From: Halorubrum salinarum
GTDB taxonomy: Archaea; Halobacteriota; Halobacteria; Halobacteriales; Haloferacaceae
NCBI RefSeq assembly: GCF_013267195.1
Contig: NZ_CP053941.1
Location: 1,984,001-2,048,000, forward strand
Reading direction: 5' to 3'
Length of the DNA stretch: 64,000 bases
Position numbers and translations under genes: made by a program
Shown: one piece after another, positions 23,834-32,682 of the stretch
Numbering within the stretch: position 1 is the stretch's first letter
Layout of the letters: the number at the start of each line of letters is the position of its first letter
The notes under the pieces: model-generated
Told to the model about the DNA's origin: nothing
The model's input: the letters and a program-made list of their open reading frames with translations, nothing else
Database searches by the model: none

Positions 23834-25189
23834 ATGCAACGGACGCGACGGGCGCTTCTCGGGGTCGGCGCCGCCCTCGCCGGGACCGCCGGGTGTCTCG
23901 GCGTCGAGGGCGTCGAGTACCCCGACGCCGCCGCGGGCGCTGGCGCGCCGGGCGACGAGGGCGACCCCGACGGCGACCCGCCCGAAGACGGCCCTCCCGA
24001 CGACCCGCCCGAGCAGACCGACGGCGACCCGCCGGACGCCAACGCCGCGCTGGCGGCGGCGACGCGCGCGGTCGTCGACGACGCGGTGTGGTTCGCGACC
24101 GAGTACCCGGCGGCGGTCGCGACCTACCGCGACGCGATAGCCGACGCGGTCGCGACGGTCTGGTCGGTCCGCGCGACCGTCGACGAGGAGGCGGCCATCG
24201 AGAGCGAACAGGTCGACGCGGTCGCGGCCGCGGGCGAGACCGCCGCCGACCGCGCGGCCGAGGCGCTCGAACCGCACTTCTCGCCCGGCCCGCGGATCCG
24301 CGCCCGCGTCGAGCGACACGTCGGCGTCCTGCGGGAGTTCGCGCCGCGAAACGACGTCGACCGCGCGCTGGAGGAGCTCGACCGCATGCGCCGCGACCTC
24401 GCGAGCGTCGGGACCTCCATCTACGTCGAGGAGGAGTTCTCTCGGGACCCGATCTACAACCGGCTGTTCCGCCGACTGCTGGCGCCGCTCCCGCCCGAGG
24501 ACCCCGAGCGCGGCCGCGTCACCGGCGGCACGCTCGTCGAGCTCGCCGTCGCGAGCCGCGACTTCTCGACGTTCGCGCACCGCCCGTACGACCGCGACGG
24601 GGTCGACCGCGACCGGATCCCGCGCATCTACGGCGACGCGTTCGACTCCGAGCGGCAGCGGGAGCTCCGCGCCCGGCTCGGCCCGATCCCGCAGTCGGAG
24701 GACCGCGTCGAGGAGCTGTTCGTCGCGTACGCGCGGCGGCCGCCGCTGGGGACCCGCCAGCGGGAGGCGTTCGAGGGCTGGCCCCGCGAACTCGACGGCG
24801 TCCCGGTCCACGTCCAGCGATACCCGGACGCCGAGACCGCCGAGGCGCGGCTCTCGACGGCCCTCGACGAGGGGGCGACCGAGGGCCGCGCGCCGGTCGA
24901 CCCCGAGGCGACGCTCGCCGGGTCCGACTTCAGCGGGAACGCGTCCGAGGGCGGAAACGCCACCGACGCCGACGGCGGGACCGACGACGGCCCGACGGCC
25001 TGGCACCGCTTCTACCACCGCGAGGCGGAGGGCGAGCGGTACGGCTTCGACGAGCACGCCGGCGTCCAGTACGGCTACCTCGTCCGGGCGGGCGAGTTCC
25101 TGCTCGCGACCGGCTTCTCGGGCGACGCGTGGGAGGAGCGGACCGGGTGGCACGGCCGCCTGCGGCACGGGTGGGTGACCGGCGCGTGA
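23834..25189 (+). CDS. Tat-exported lipoprotein of unknown function
   Basis: This 451-residue protein starts RTRRALLGVGAALAGTAGC: a twin-arginine signal with lipobox ending at C21, so it is exported folded and lipid-anchored. A Pro/Asp/Gly-rich linker follows (about 32-72), then a mostly helical globular domain with GTSIYVEEEFSRDPIYNRLFRRLLAPLPPEDP and a beta-rich C-terminus. TTTAAG at 23804-23809 is 25-30 bp before the ATG; upstream in-frame starts are rejected. First of three overlapping genes (GTGA junction). No known family is evident. Confidence 0.82.
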   Translation: MQRTRRALLGVGAALAGTAGCLGVEGVEYPDAAAGAGAPGDEGDPDGDPPEDGPPDDPPEQTDGDPPDANAALAAATRAVVDDAVWFATEYPAAVATYRDAIADAVATVWSVRATVDEEAAIESEQVDAVAAAGETAADRAAEALEPHFSPGPRIRARVERHVGVLREFAPRNDVDRALEELDRMRRDLASVGTSIYVEEEFSRDPIYNRLFRRLLAPLPPEDPERGRVTGGTLVELAVASRDFSTFAHRPYDRDGVDRDRIPRIYGDAFDSERQRELRARLGPIPQSEDRVEELFVAYARRPPLGTRQREAFEGWPRELDGVPVHVQRYPDAETAEARLSTALDEGATEGRAPVDPEATLAGSDFSGNASEGGNATDADGGTDDGPTAWHRFYHREAEGERYGFDEHAGVQYGYLVRAGEFLLATGFSGDAWEERTGWHGRLRHGWVTGA

Positions 25190-25647
25190 ACGCGAACCAG
25201 ATCGGTCTCGTCGCCGCGGCGTTCGCCCTAGTCGGCGCCGGCGTCGGCATCGTCGGCGCGGCCGCGACGGGCTGGGCGGAGGCGGCGCTCGCGACCGCCG
25301 CGACCGGCGAGACGGCGCGGTTCGGCCCGGTGTTCGTCGCGCAGTCGTACCTCGCCGCGACCGCGACCGTCCTCGTCTCCGCCGTCCCGCTGGCCGGCGT
25401 CCTCGGCGTCCTCGTCGGCTCGCGCGCCCGCGGCGTCGGCTCCGCGGCGACGACCTGCGGGCTCGGGACGGGCCTCGGCGCGCTGGCGTACGGGCTGATC
25501 GCGGTCACGGTGATCGTGGCCTCGCAGGGCGACGCCGCCGCGCAGGCGCACGGCCTCGTCGACGCCGTCGTCCCGACGCTCGCGACCGCGTTCGTCGCCG
25601 GCGCCGTCGGCGCGTCGACCGGCGTCCTCGGGACGGTGATGCGATGA
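25186..25647 (+). CDS. Four-helix membrane protein
   Basis: This 153-residue Ala/Gly/Val-rich protein has four predicted membrane helices (about 5-27, 53-75, 85-108, 125-150). GTG start overlaps the lipoprotein stop by GTGA, and its own stop overlaps the next ATG (ATGA), so the three are translationally coupled. It probably forms an envelope complex with the flanking lipoproteins; function unknown. Confidence 0.8.
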   Translation: MNANQIGLVAAAFALVGAGVGIVGAAATGWAEAALATAATGETARFGPVFVAQSYLAATATVLVSAVPLAGVLGVLVGSRARGVGSAATTCGLGTGLGALAYGLIAVTVIVASQGDAAAQAHGLVDAVVPTLATAFVAGAVGASTGVLGTVMR

Positions 25648-26378
25648 CCGCCGACCGAAGTCGGCACGGCCCCGGTGACGGCGACGGCAACCGTCAGGAC
25701 AGACCCATCCGACGCGCGTCGCGGCGAGGCGTCCTCGCGGTCGGCGCCGCCGGGCTCCTGGCCGGCTGCCTCGTCACGTCGGAGGAGGAGGGCTCGGACG
25801 CCCGGCAGACGGGCGACGGTGCGAACGGGAGCGACGCCGACGGCGACGGCAGCGGGAGCGGGTCCGGCGGCGATAGCGACGGAAGCGACGGGGACGAGTC
25901 CGAGGGCGAGTCGACCCCGGACGAGGTCGGTCCCGACGGCTCCGGGCTCGTCGTCACCGACGTGACGGTCCGCGACGTGACGGAAGGCGGCGGGTGGACC
26001 AGAGTTCGGGCCCGCCTGACCGTCCGGAACGCCGGCCGGTTCGAGTACGGGACTGTCGAGTTCCGCGCCGACGCGTACGCCGTCAGACCGGGCACGGACG
26101 AGCGCGAGGCGGTCGGCTTCGGCTACGTCACGCGCCGCTTCTCCCCGGACGACCGGTTTGGGGAGGGCCGCTCGCGCTCGTTCGACGTGACGATCCGCTT
26201 CGAGAGCGACGGGACGCCGGTCCGTCCCGAGCGCGACCGGTACGCCGTCGACGCGGCGGTGCGGCGCGCGGAGCCGCTCTGGCGCGACCTCGATCGGGGC
26301 CGCGCTTCCGGTCCGCCCCCGGCAGAGAGACTCGCCGTGATCGCTACCTCTTTGTCCGCGGTCGCGAGCCGTGAACCC
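25644..26378 (+). CDS. Tat lipoprotein with CARDB/FxLYD-like domain; frame open into aroK
   Basis: A twin-arginine signal and lipobox (RRGVLAVGAAGLLAGC, about 28-43) are followed by a Ser/Gly/Asp-rich linker (to about 95) and a beta-sandwich domain: GLVVTDVTVRDVTEGGGWTRVRARLTVRNAGRFEY, then a DVTIRFESDG segment ending near residue 215. No stop codon follows: the frame stays open through the AroK start and ends at 27272. TGA codons exist at 26338 and 26372 in the other two frames, so a small frameshift would terminate it normally. I list the lipoprotein part as ending before the AroK ATG, but its true end is unresolved. Confidence 0.7.
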
Positions 26379-27272
26379 ATGGAGGGACAGGCGGCGGCGC
26401 TCGGCGCCGGGACCGTGTTGAACGCGCTCGCGACCGGCACGGGCGCGGCGTTCGGCCTCGACGTCGAGACGCGCGCGACGGTCGAGCTGGACCCCGCGGC
26501 CGACGGCGTCGAGGGCGAGATAGCCGAGGACGCCGCCGCCGACACCGACCTGATCGAGCGCTGCGTCGCGCTCGCGACCGACCGCTGGGGCGACGGCGAG
26601 GGCGGCCGCGTCCGGACCGACAGCGACGTGCCGCTGGCGGCGGGCCTGAAGAGCTCCAGCGCGGCCGCCAACGCGGCCGTCCTCGCGACCTGCGACGCGC
26701 TCGGGCTCGCGGTCGGCGACGACCCGGACGACCCCGCGGTCGAGGTCACCCGCCTCGCGGCCTGCCGGCTCGGCGTGCGCGCGGCCCGCGAGGCCGGCGT
26801 CACGGTCACGGGCGCGTTCGACGACGCGACCGCGTCGATGCTCGGCGGCGTCACCGTCACCGACAACGGCGCCGACGAGCTGCGCCGCCGCGAGGCGGTC
26901 GACTGGGACGCCCTCGTCTGGACCCCGCCCGAGCGGGCCTACTCGGCCGACGCCGATGTGGCGCGCTGCGAGGCCGTCGCGCCGATGGCCGACCTCGTCG
27001 CCGACCTCGCGCTCGACGGCCGGTACGGCGAGGCGATGACGGTGAACGGGCTGGCGTTCTCGGCCGCGCTCGGCTTCGACGCCGACCCCGCGGTCGAGGC
27101 GATGCCGCACGCCACGGCGGTGTCGCTGTCGGGGACCGGCCCGAGCGTCGTCGCCGTCGCGGACCCCGCCGACCCCGAGACCGACCTCGACGCGGTCGCC
27201 GACGCCTGGGCCGAGCGCCCCGGAACCCTGCGACGAACTGCGACCAGAAACGACGGCGCGGCCGTCGAGTGA
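26379..27272 (+). CDS. aroK: Archaeal shikimate kinase (GHMP family)
   Basis: This 297-residue GHMP-kinase-type enzyme phosphorylates shikimate in aromatic amino acid synthesis; it is unrelated to bacterial AroK. Motif I is GAGTVLNALATGTGAAFG (about 9-26), the ATP-binding motif PLAAGLKSSSAAANA (about 84-98), and motif III SLSGTGPSVVAV near the C-terminus. The family start is MEGQAAALGAGTVLNAL, matching the ATG at 26379. A CTCTTTGTC element about 28 bp upstream could be its own promoter, although the same frame is open from the lipoprotein. Chorismate mutase follows by 39 bp. Confidence 0.92.
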   Translation: MEGQAAALGAGTVLNALATGTGAAFGLDVETRATVELDPAADGVEGEIAEDAAADTDLIERCVALATDRWGDGEGGRVRTDSDVPLAAGLKSSSAAANAAVLATCDALGLAVGDDPDDPAVEVTRLAACRLGVRAAREAGVTVTGAFDDATASMLGGVTVTDNGADELRRREAVDWDALVWTPPERAYSADADVARCEAVAPMADLVADLALDGRYGEAMTVNGLAFSAALGFDADPAVEAMPHATAVSLSGTGPSVVAVADPADPETDLDAVADAWAERPGTLRRTATRNDGAAVE

Positions 27273-27311
27273 GCGCCCGAGACCACCACCGACAGACCCC
27301 ACTACCTACCA

Positions 27312-27605
27312 ATGAGCGACACACCGAACTCCGAGGACCGAAGCCTCGACGAACTGCGACGCGAGATCGAGGACATCGACCGCGAGATAGTCGAGCTGAT
27401 CGCCCGCCGGACGTACGTCGCGGACACGGTCGCGGCCGTGAAGGAGGAGCGCGACCTCCCCACCACCGACGAGGGGCAGGAAGAGCGCGTGATGGAGCGC
27501 GCCGGCGAGAACGCCGAGCGCTTCGACGTGGACGCCAACCTCGTGAAGGCCATCTTCCGACTGCTGATCGAGTTGAACAAGGTCGAGCAGCGGGAGAATC
27601 GGTGA
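27312..27605 (+). CDS. Chorismate mutase (AroQ class)
   Basis: This 97-residue all-helical enzyme converts chorismate to prephenate. The AroQ pattern is clear: LRREIEDIDREIVELIARRTYVADTVAAVKEE with the substrate-binding arginines and lysine, ERVMERAGENAERFDVDANLVKAIFRLLIELNKVEQ. It is stand-alone, without a PheA or TyrA domain, and lies directly after shikimate kinase in what is likely one operon. Confidence 0.94.
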   Translation: MSDTPNSEDRSLDELRREIEDIDREIVELIARRTYVADTVAAVKEERDLPTTDEGQEERVMERAGENAERFDVDANLVKAIFRLLIELNKVEQRENR

Positions 27606-27639
27606 GCGCATCGTCGCCGCGTCGGAGCGTTCCCGAAAT

Positions 27640-28224
27640 TCAGTCGTCGTCGAGTACGCGCGTAAGCGTCCTGACGCCGACGAATCGGGGGACGCGCTCG
27701 CAGTACTCGTCGTAGGCGTCCCCGTAGACGTCGCGGAGCCAGGTCTCCTCGGCGAGCACTTGGAAGACGGAGAAGGCGGCGGTGGCGACGGCGAGCGCGC
27801 CGACGAGCGGCGAGTTCGCCAAGACGGCGTACGCCGCGAACAGGAGGACGTAGCCGACGTTCTGCGGGTTCCGGGTGTACCGGTAGAGGCCCTCGGTCCG
27901 CAGTTCGTCCTCGCGCCCCTCGGTCGCGGCCTCGCCGAGGTCGACGGCGGACCTGTTGAGAACCGCGAACGCGATCAGCACGCCGACGGCGCCGACGCCG
28001 AGATGCCACGGGGCCGCGAGCGGGCCGGCGTTCCAGTCGAGGACGCCGGTTGCGAACACCGCGGGCAACAGCGGGCGGCTGAACGCGAGGTAGAGGCGGC
28101 GCTTCCGGTCGTCGTCGCCCGCGGGCCAGAGCCGACGCTCGGGCGCGAGCAGGGAGACGACCATCAGCGCCGAGAGCCCGAGGAGACAGCCCGCCGCGAC
28201 GGCGAATGCGATGAGACCGAGCAT
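27640..28224 (-). CDS. ICMT/PEMT-like membrane methyltransferase family protein
   Basis: This 194-residue protein has about five membrane helices. The signature LRTEGLYRYTRNPQNVGYVLLFAAYAVL (about 108-135) plus EETWLRDVYGDAYDEYCERVPRFV (about 158-181) is that of isoprenylcysteine carboxyl methyltransferase and phospholipid methyltransferase relatives. The RNP and E-W-L-x-x-x-Y-G segments bind SAM. The substrate in haloarchaea is unknown. Confidence 0.85.
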   Translation of the reverse strand: MLGLIAFAVAAGCLLGLSALMVVSLLAPERRLWPAGDDDRKRRLYLAFSRPLLPAVFATGVLDWNAGPLAAPWHLGVGAVGVLIAFAVLNRSAVDLGEAATEGREDELRTEGLYRYTRNPQNVGYVLLFAAYAVLANSPLVGALAVATAAFSVFQVLAEETWLRDVYGDAYDEYCERVPRFVGVRTLTRVLDDD

Positions 28225-28303
28225 CGAGTCTAGTTGCCGAACCGACAGGTATCAACCCCACGGTCCGGCCGGTTTCGCGTCGGGCGGCCCGGGAAATCCG
28301 AGG

Positions 28304-28696
28304 TCAGTCGCCGTCGCGGATCATCATCACCTTCACGCGGCGGACTGCGTCGAAGTCGCGGAGCCGATAGGTCAGTTCGCGGACGCGCGCGGCGTCGCCG
28401 CGGCAGAACAGCGATTCGAGACACCACTCGCCCTGGTGGGTGTGGCTCGTGTTGAGGATGACGTCCTGGTACTCGTGTTGGACGCCGTGGAGCTCCCGGA
28501 TCACCTCGTGGTGACGGTAGTCGAACCCGAGGAGCGCGACGACCTCGCCCGCCGTGTCTTCGAGCCGCGCGTGCGACTCGACGTACTCCCGCATCGCCTC
28601 TCGGACCGCCCGCGACCGGTTCTCGATCCCCTCGTCCCGCCACGTCCGGTCGAACTCCTCGATCAGCCCCTCGGGGACGTTGAAACTGGTTCTCAT
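28304..28696 (-). CDS. NikR-like ribbon-helix-helix regulator
   Basis: This 130-residue protein has an N-terminal CopG/RHH DNA-binding domain (MRTSFNVPEGLIEEFDRTW) and an ACT-like metal-binding domain. H74, H85, H87 and C92 in SHTHQGEWCLE match the nickel site of NikR (H76, H87, H89, C95 in E. coli), with one residue fewer before the cysteine. It probably represses metal uptake in response to nickel or a similar metal. It lies about 4 kb from the LarA-like nickel enzyme. The start MRTSFN is chosen because RHH strands begin at once. Confidence 0.85.
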   Translation of the reverse strand: MRTSFNVPEGLIEEFDRTWRDEGIENRSRAVREAMREYVESHARLEDTAGEVVALLGFDYRHHEVIRELHGVQHEYQDVILNTSHTHQGEWCLESLFCRGDAARVRELTYRLRDFDAVRRVKVMMIRDGD

Positions 28697-28870
28697 CACC
28701 TCGTCGTCGGACCCGCGGGCAAAAGAGGGTCGGTATGCCGGTCCGCTCACCTAGGTACCACCGACCGCGACGCTCTCCCGTCGGCGACGGTCCCGCTCGA
28801 CGGGGTCCGTCCGGACGGCTCGCTCGTCGAATTCGTCGAAGATAGGTCGGACGGCGGGGGGCGGGCCGAG

Positions 28871-30031
28871 TTACTGGTACGCCTGCATCCCGGTGAGGTC
28901 CTCACCGAGGATCAGGGTGTGGATGTCGTGGGTGCCCTCGTAGGTGTACACCGTCTCCATGTTCGCCATGTGGCGCATCGGCGAGTAGTCGGCGGTGATC
29001 CCGTTGCCGCCGAGCATCTCCCGGGCGATCCGCGACTGGTCGCGGGCCATCCGCACGTTGTTGCGCTTGGCCATCGAGACGTGCTGCGGCCGCATCTCGC
29101 CGGCCTCTTTGAGGTCAGCGAGCCGGTGGGCGAGCAGCTGGGCGAGCGTGATCTGGGTCGCCATCTCCGCGAGCTTCTCCTGTTGCATCTGGAAGCCGCC
29201 GATCGGCTTCCCGAACTGCTCGCGGTCGGTGGCGTACTCGCGCGCGACCTCGAAGCAGTCCTGCGCGGCGCCGACCGCGCCCCACGCGATGCCGTAGCGG
29301 GCCTGCGTCAGACACGACAGCGGGCCCTTCATGCCCTCGACGCCGGGGAGGCGGTTCTCGGCCGGGACGCGGACGTTCTGGAGGCTGATCTCGCCCGTGA
29401 TCGACGCCCGGAGGCTGAGCTTCTCGTCGATCTTGTTGGTCGTGACGCCGTCGCGGTCGGTCTCGACGAGGAAGCCGCGGACCGGCGTTCCCTCCTCGCC
29501 GTGGTCCTTCGCCCACACGACCGCGACGTCGGCGATCGGGGAGTTCGTGATCCACGTCTTCGAGCCGTTCAGGACGTACTCGTCGCCGTCCGGCTCGGCC
29601 ATCGTCTCCATCGCGGAGGGGTTCGACCCGTGCTCCGGCTCCGTGAGCCCGAAGCAGCCGACCGCGTCGCCGGTGCCGAGCCGCGGGAGCCACTCCTCCT
29701 TCTGCTCGTCGCTGCCGAAGGCGTGGATCGGGTACATCACCAAGGCGCCCTGGACGCTCGCCATCGAGCGGAGCCCGGAGTCGCACGCCTCCAGCTCGCG
29801 CATCAGCAGGCCGTACGCCGTCTCGCTGACGCCCGGCAGGCCGTACCCGTCGAGGTTCGGCGCGTAAAAGCCCATCTCGCCCATCTTCGGGATGAGTTCC
29901 GTGGGGAACGTGCCCTCGATCCAGTGGTCTCCCATGTCGGGGACTTCCCCGTCGACGAACGACCGCGCGGAGTCGACGAGCAGCCGCTCCTCCTCTGACA
30001 GCGTCGACTCCATGTCGAAGTAATCCAGCAT
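28871..30031 (-). CDS. Acyl-CoA dehydrogenase (glutaryl-CoA dehydrogenase-like)
   Basis: This 386-residue flavoprotein has family motifs CFGLTEPEHGSNPSAMET (about 130-147), TWITNSPIADVAVVWAK, the active-site region GIAWGAVGAAQDCFEVAREYATDREQFGKPIGGFQ, and the CoA-binding C-terminus YTYEGTHDIHTLILGEDLTG with the catalytic glutamate in YEGT. The closest family by pattern is glutaryl-CoA dehydrogenase. A clear TTATTTATC box at 30061-30053 precedes the ATG by about 25 bp. It is transcribed separately from the sugar-acid genes upstream. Confidence 0.9.
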   Translation of the reverse strand: MLDYFDMESTLSEEERLLVDSARSFVDGEVPDMGDHWIEGTFPTELIPKMGEMGFYAPNLDGYGLPGVSETAYGLLMRELEACDSGLRSMASVQGALVMYPIHAFGSDEQKEEWLPRLGTGDAVGCFGLTEPEHGSNPSAMETMAEPDGDEYVLNGSKTWITNSPIADVAVVWAKDHGEEGTPVRGFLVETDRDGVTTNKIDEKLSLRASITGEISLQNVRVPAENRLPGVEGMKGPLSCLTQARYGIAWGAVGAAQDCFEVAREYATDREQFGKPIGGFQMQQEKLAEMATQITLAQLLAHRLADLKEAGEMRPQHVSMAKRNNVRMARDQSRIAREMLGGNGITADYSPMRHMANMETVYTYEGTHDIHTLILGEDLTGMQAYQ

Positions 30032-30210
30032 ACGATCGCTTGCGATCCCAAGGATAAATAAGTATAGTTGTGTCCGCTCAGCGACCAAAACCGCCGATTT
30101 CGCCGTCGGGTGAGCCGGGCGCGACGCCGAAATCGCCGCCGGGCAGAGGCCGCGGCAGCGGGCCGGCGACCGCCCGGGACCTCAGTCGGCGGGCGACCCC
30201 TCGCGGCGCC

Positions 30211-31431
30211 TCAGTCCCAGCCGTCCGTCCCGTCGAGCAGGTGCTCCTCGACGACGGCCTCGTCGACTTCGATCCCGAGCCCGGGCGCCTCCGGGACCTC
30301 GATGCGGCCGTCCTCGATCAGCGGCTCGTCGCGCGCCAGCAGGTCGTCCCACCAGTCGACCTCCAGCGCGTGGTACTCCAGCAGGTCGAAGTTCGGCGTG
30401 GCGGCGCCGAGGTGGACGCAGGCCATCGTCCCGACCGGGCTACAGACGTTGTGCGGGGACAGCGGCATGTAGTTCTCCTCCGCGCGGTCGGCGATCCGCA
30501 TCGTCTCCGTGAGCCCGCCGACGGTCGTCGGGTCGGGGGTGACGATGTCGACGCCGTGGTCGTAGATCAGATCCGACAGCTCGAACACGCGGAAGCGATT
30601 CTCGCCGGTCGCGACCGGCGTCCGGGTCGCCTTCGTCACCTCCTTTTGCGCCTCCATGTTCTCGGGCGGGACGAGGTCTTCGAGCCACATCAGGTCGAAC
30701 GCCTCCAACTCGTGGGCGAGCCGCTTCGCGCTCTCGACGGAGTAGTCCCAGTGGCAGTCGAACGCGAGGTCGACGTCGTACCCGATCTCGTCGCGCACGG
30801 CCGCGACGATCTCCTTTTTCTCCCGGATCGCCGCGTTCGTCAGGCGCCCGTTGTACGGGTCGTTCTCGTTGTCCGCGGGGAGGTCGAGGTCGAACTTCAG
30901 CGCGGAGAAGCCCATGTCGGTGACGCGCGCGGCCTCGGCGGCGTACGCCTCGGGCGAGTACGCCTCGGCGTCGGCGTAGGCGGTCGCGCCGTCCTCCACC
31001 GCGTACGCCTCGCCGGCGTGGCAGTCGCAGTAGAGCCGGACCTCGTCGCGGTACTTCGAGCCGAGCAGCTGGTAGACCGGGAGCCCGAGGATCTTCCCGG
31101 CGGCGTCTAAGAGCGCGATCTCGATGCCCGACGCCGCGGTGACGACCTTCCCGGTCGTGCCGCCGTGGCCCGACATCTCCTGGAAGATGTACCGCACGAG
31201 CCGCCCCACGTCGAGCGGGTTCTCGCCGACGAGGAACCGGTTCGTGTACTCGACGAGCTCTGGGATCCCGCCGCCGCGGTACGCCTCGCCGATGCCGGTG
31301 ACCCCGGCGTCGGTCTCAACCTTGATCAGGTTCCACTCGAAGTTCCCCTCGACGACGCAGGCGTCGAGGCCGGTGATCTGTACGTCTCGGTCCGGGTCGC
31401 GGGTGTCGATCTGGTCTGAGTAGTCTCGCAT
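30211..31431 (-). CDS. Enolase-superfamily sugar-acid dehydratase
   Basis: This 406-residue protein belongs to the mandelate racemase/muconate lactonizing group. Metal ligands are visible in LAFDCHWDYSVE, LMWLEDLVPPEN and ATGENRF, and the His base in PLSPHNVCSPVGTMA. The DCHW pattern, with a His two residues after the first metal ligand, resembles acid-sugar dehydratases of the gluconate/galactonate/xylonate type, including those of haloarchaeal pentose pathways. It would convert an aldonate to a 2-keto-3-deoxy acid. It is the second gene of a two-gene operon, 21 bp after the other dehydratase. Confidence 0.85.
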   Translation of the reverse strand: MRDYSDQIDTRDPDRDVQITGLDACVVEGNFEWNLIKVETDAGVTGIGEAYRGGGIPELVEYTNRFLVGENPLDVGRLVRYIFQEMSGHGGTTGKVVTAASGIEIALLDAAGKILGLPVYQLLGSKYRDEVRLYCDCHAGEAYAVEDGATAYADAEAYSPEAYAAEAARVTDMGFSALKFDLDLPADNENDPYNGRLTNAAIREKKEIVAAVRDEIGYDVDLAFDCHWDYSVESAKRLAHELEAFDLMWLEDLVPPENMEAQKEVTKATRTPVATGENRFRVFELSDLIYDHGVDIVTPDPTTVGGLTETMRIADRAEENYMPLSPHNVCSPVGTMACVHLGAATPNFDLLEYHALEVDWWDDLLARDEPLIEDGRIEVPEAPGLGIEVDEAVVEEHLLDGTDGWD

Positions 31432-31452
31432 GTGTGGTGATGTGTCTCGCAG

Positions 31453-32562
31453 TCAGTCGTCTCTGAACCGCTCCAGCGCGTCTTCGTCGAGCGGGACGCC
31501 GTGGCCGGGGCGGTCGGGCAGGTCGATCCGCCCGTCGTCGCCGGGTTTCAGGGGGTCGGCGACCACGTCGTCGAACGCCTTCACGTCCATGTCGCGGTAG
31601 AAGTACTCCACCCAGAGGCCGTTCTCGACGGCGCCGAGCAGGGAGGCGTGGAGGTTCCAGTTGTAGTGGGGCGCGATCTGAATGTCGTACGCCGAGGCGT
31701 GGTTCGCGATCTTCAGCCACTCCGTGATCCCGCCGCAGACGGTGGCGTCGGGCTGGAGGATCGTCGCCGCGCCGCTGTCGGCGAGCCGGGCGAAGCTGTG
31801 TCGCGTCCCCTCCAACTCGCCGGTGGCGACCGGGTAGTCGAGCCCGTCGTTCACCTCGGCCATCGTGTCAACGCGGTCGATCATCACCGGCTCCTCGACG
31901 AAGTACGGGTCGTACGGCGCGAACGCCCGGCAGTTGCGGAGCGCCTCGGTGCTGGACTCCCAGACGCCGTTGGCGTCGAGCAGCAGGGTGCGGTCGTCGC
32001 CGATCTCGTCGCGCACGGCGGCGACGCGCTCGGCCTCCTCGGCGGCCGACAGGCGGCCGACCTTCATCTTCACGGCGTCGTGCCCCTCGTCGAGGTAGCG
32101 CCGCATCTCGCCGCGGAGCGCCTCGTGGCCCTTGTCGTCGCGGTAGTAGCCGCCGCTGGCGTACGAGGGGACCGACTCCGAGTGCCCGCCGAGCAGCTTG
32201 TGGAGGGGCATGTCCGCGGCCTTCGCCTTCACGTCCCAGAGCGCGATGTCGACCGTCGAGATGGCGCGCAGGAAGAGCCCGCTCCGCCCGATCTGGACGT
32301 TCCCCTCGTACATCTCGTGCCACAGGCGCTCGGTGTCGCGGGGGTCCTCGCCGACGAGCAGGGGTTCCAGCAGCGACTCGACCGCGTCGGCGATGAGCCC
32401 CGCCCCCTCGTACCCCAGCGAGTAGCCGACCCCCTCGTGGCCGGTGTCCGTCCGCACGTACGTGATCGCGTGGTCCCGGTAGGTGAGCGTCCGGTTGGAG
32501 AAGGAGACGGGGGACTCCAGCGGCAGCTTGATCGGAAACGACTCGACTTCGGTTATCTGCAT
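31453..32562 (-). CDS. Enolase-superfamily (MR-type) dehydratase or racemase
   Basis: This 369-residue protein has the mandelate-racemase active site: KxK motif AVKMKVG (about 165-171), metal ligands in LLLDANGVW, YFVEEPV and ATGELEG, and the His base in IQIAPHYNWN. The N-terminal capping domain begins MQITEVESFPIKLPL. It is a paralog but not a close copy of the downstream dehydratase, so the two probably act on different acids or epimers. TTGTACC at 32592-32586 gives a promoter; the gene is divergent from the LarA-like gene. Confidence 0.85.
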   Translation of the reverse strand: MQITEVESFPIKLPLESPVSFSNRTLTYRDHAITYVRTDTGHEGVGYSLGYEGAGLIADAVESLLEPLLVGEDPRDTERLWHEMYEGNVQIGRSGLFLRAISTVDIALWDVKAKAADMPLHKLLGGHSESVPSYASGGYYRDDKGHEALRGEMRRYLDEGHDAVKMKVGRLSAAEEAERVAAVRDEIGDDRTLLLDANGVWESSTEALRNCRAFAPYDPYFVEEPVMIDRVDTMAEVNDGLDYPVATGELEGTRHSFARLADSGAATILQPDATVCGGITEWLKIANHASAYDIQIAPHYNWNLHASLLGAVENGLWVEYFYRDMDVKAFDDVVADPLKPGDDGRIDLPDRPGHGVPLDEDALERFRDD

Positions 32563-32682
32563 GCGTGGTGCGGCGTCACACGGGTACAAGTAGACCGCTG
32601 TATCGGCAATGCTCACGGCACCGCCGCCCCGACCCCGACCGGCCACCGGCAGCTTTTGTATCGGCGCCGCGAGGGGCCCCGT
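32563..32682. promoter_or_regulatory. Divergent promoter region of the sugar-acid island
   Basis: This 120-bp gap separates the dehydratase operon (minus) from the LarA-like gene (plus). CTTGTACC on the minus strand and TTTTGTA at 32654-32660 on the plus strand lie about 25 bp before their ATGs. I see no obvious long palindrome for a regulator. Confidence 0.5.

Noticed and set aside
25644..27272. A genuine 542-residue lipoprotein-shikimate kinase fusion enzyme
   Set aside because: AroK has its family N-terminus at 26379 and acts in the cytoplasm, while the front part carries a Tat signal and lipobox. Kept as a finding about a missing stop.
28697..28870. A small gene between the NikR-like and acyl-CoA dehydrogenase genes
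   Set aside because: No start with a promoter at the right spacing and no convincing protein; I see nothing coding there.
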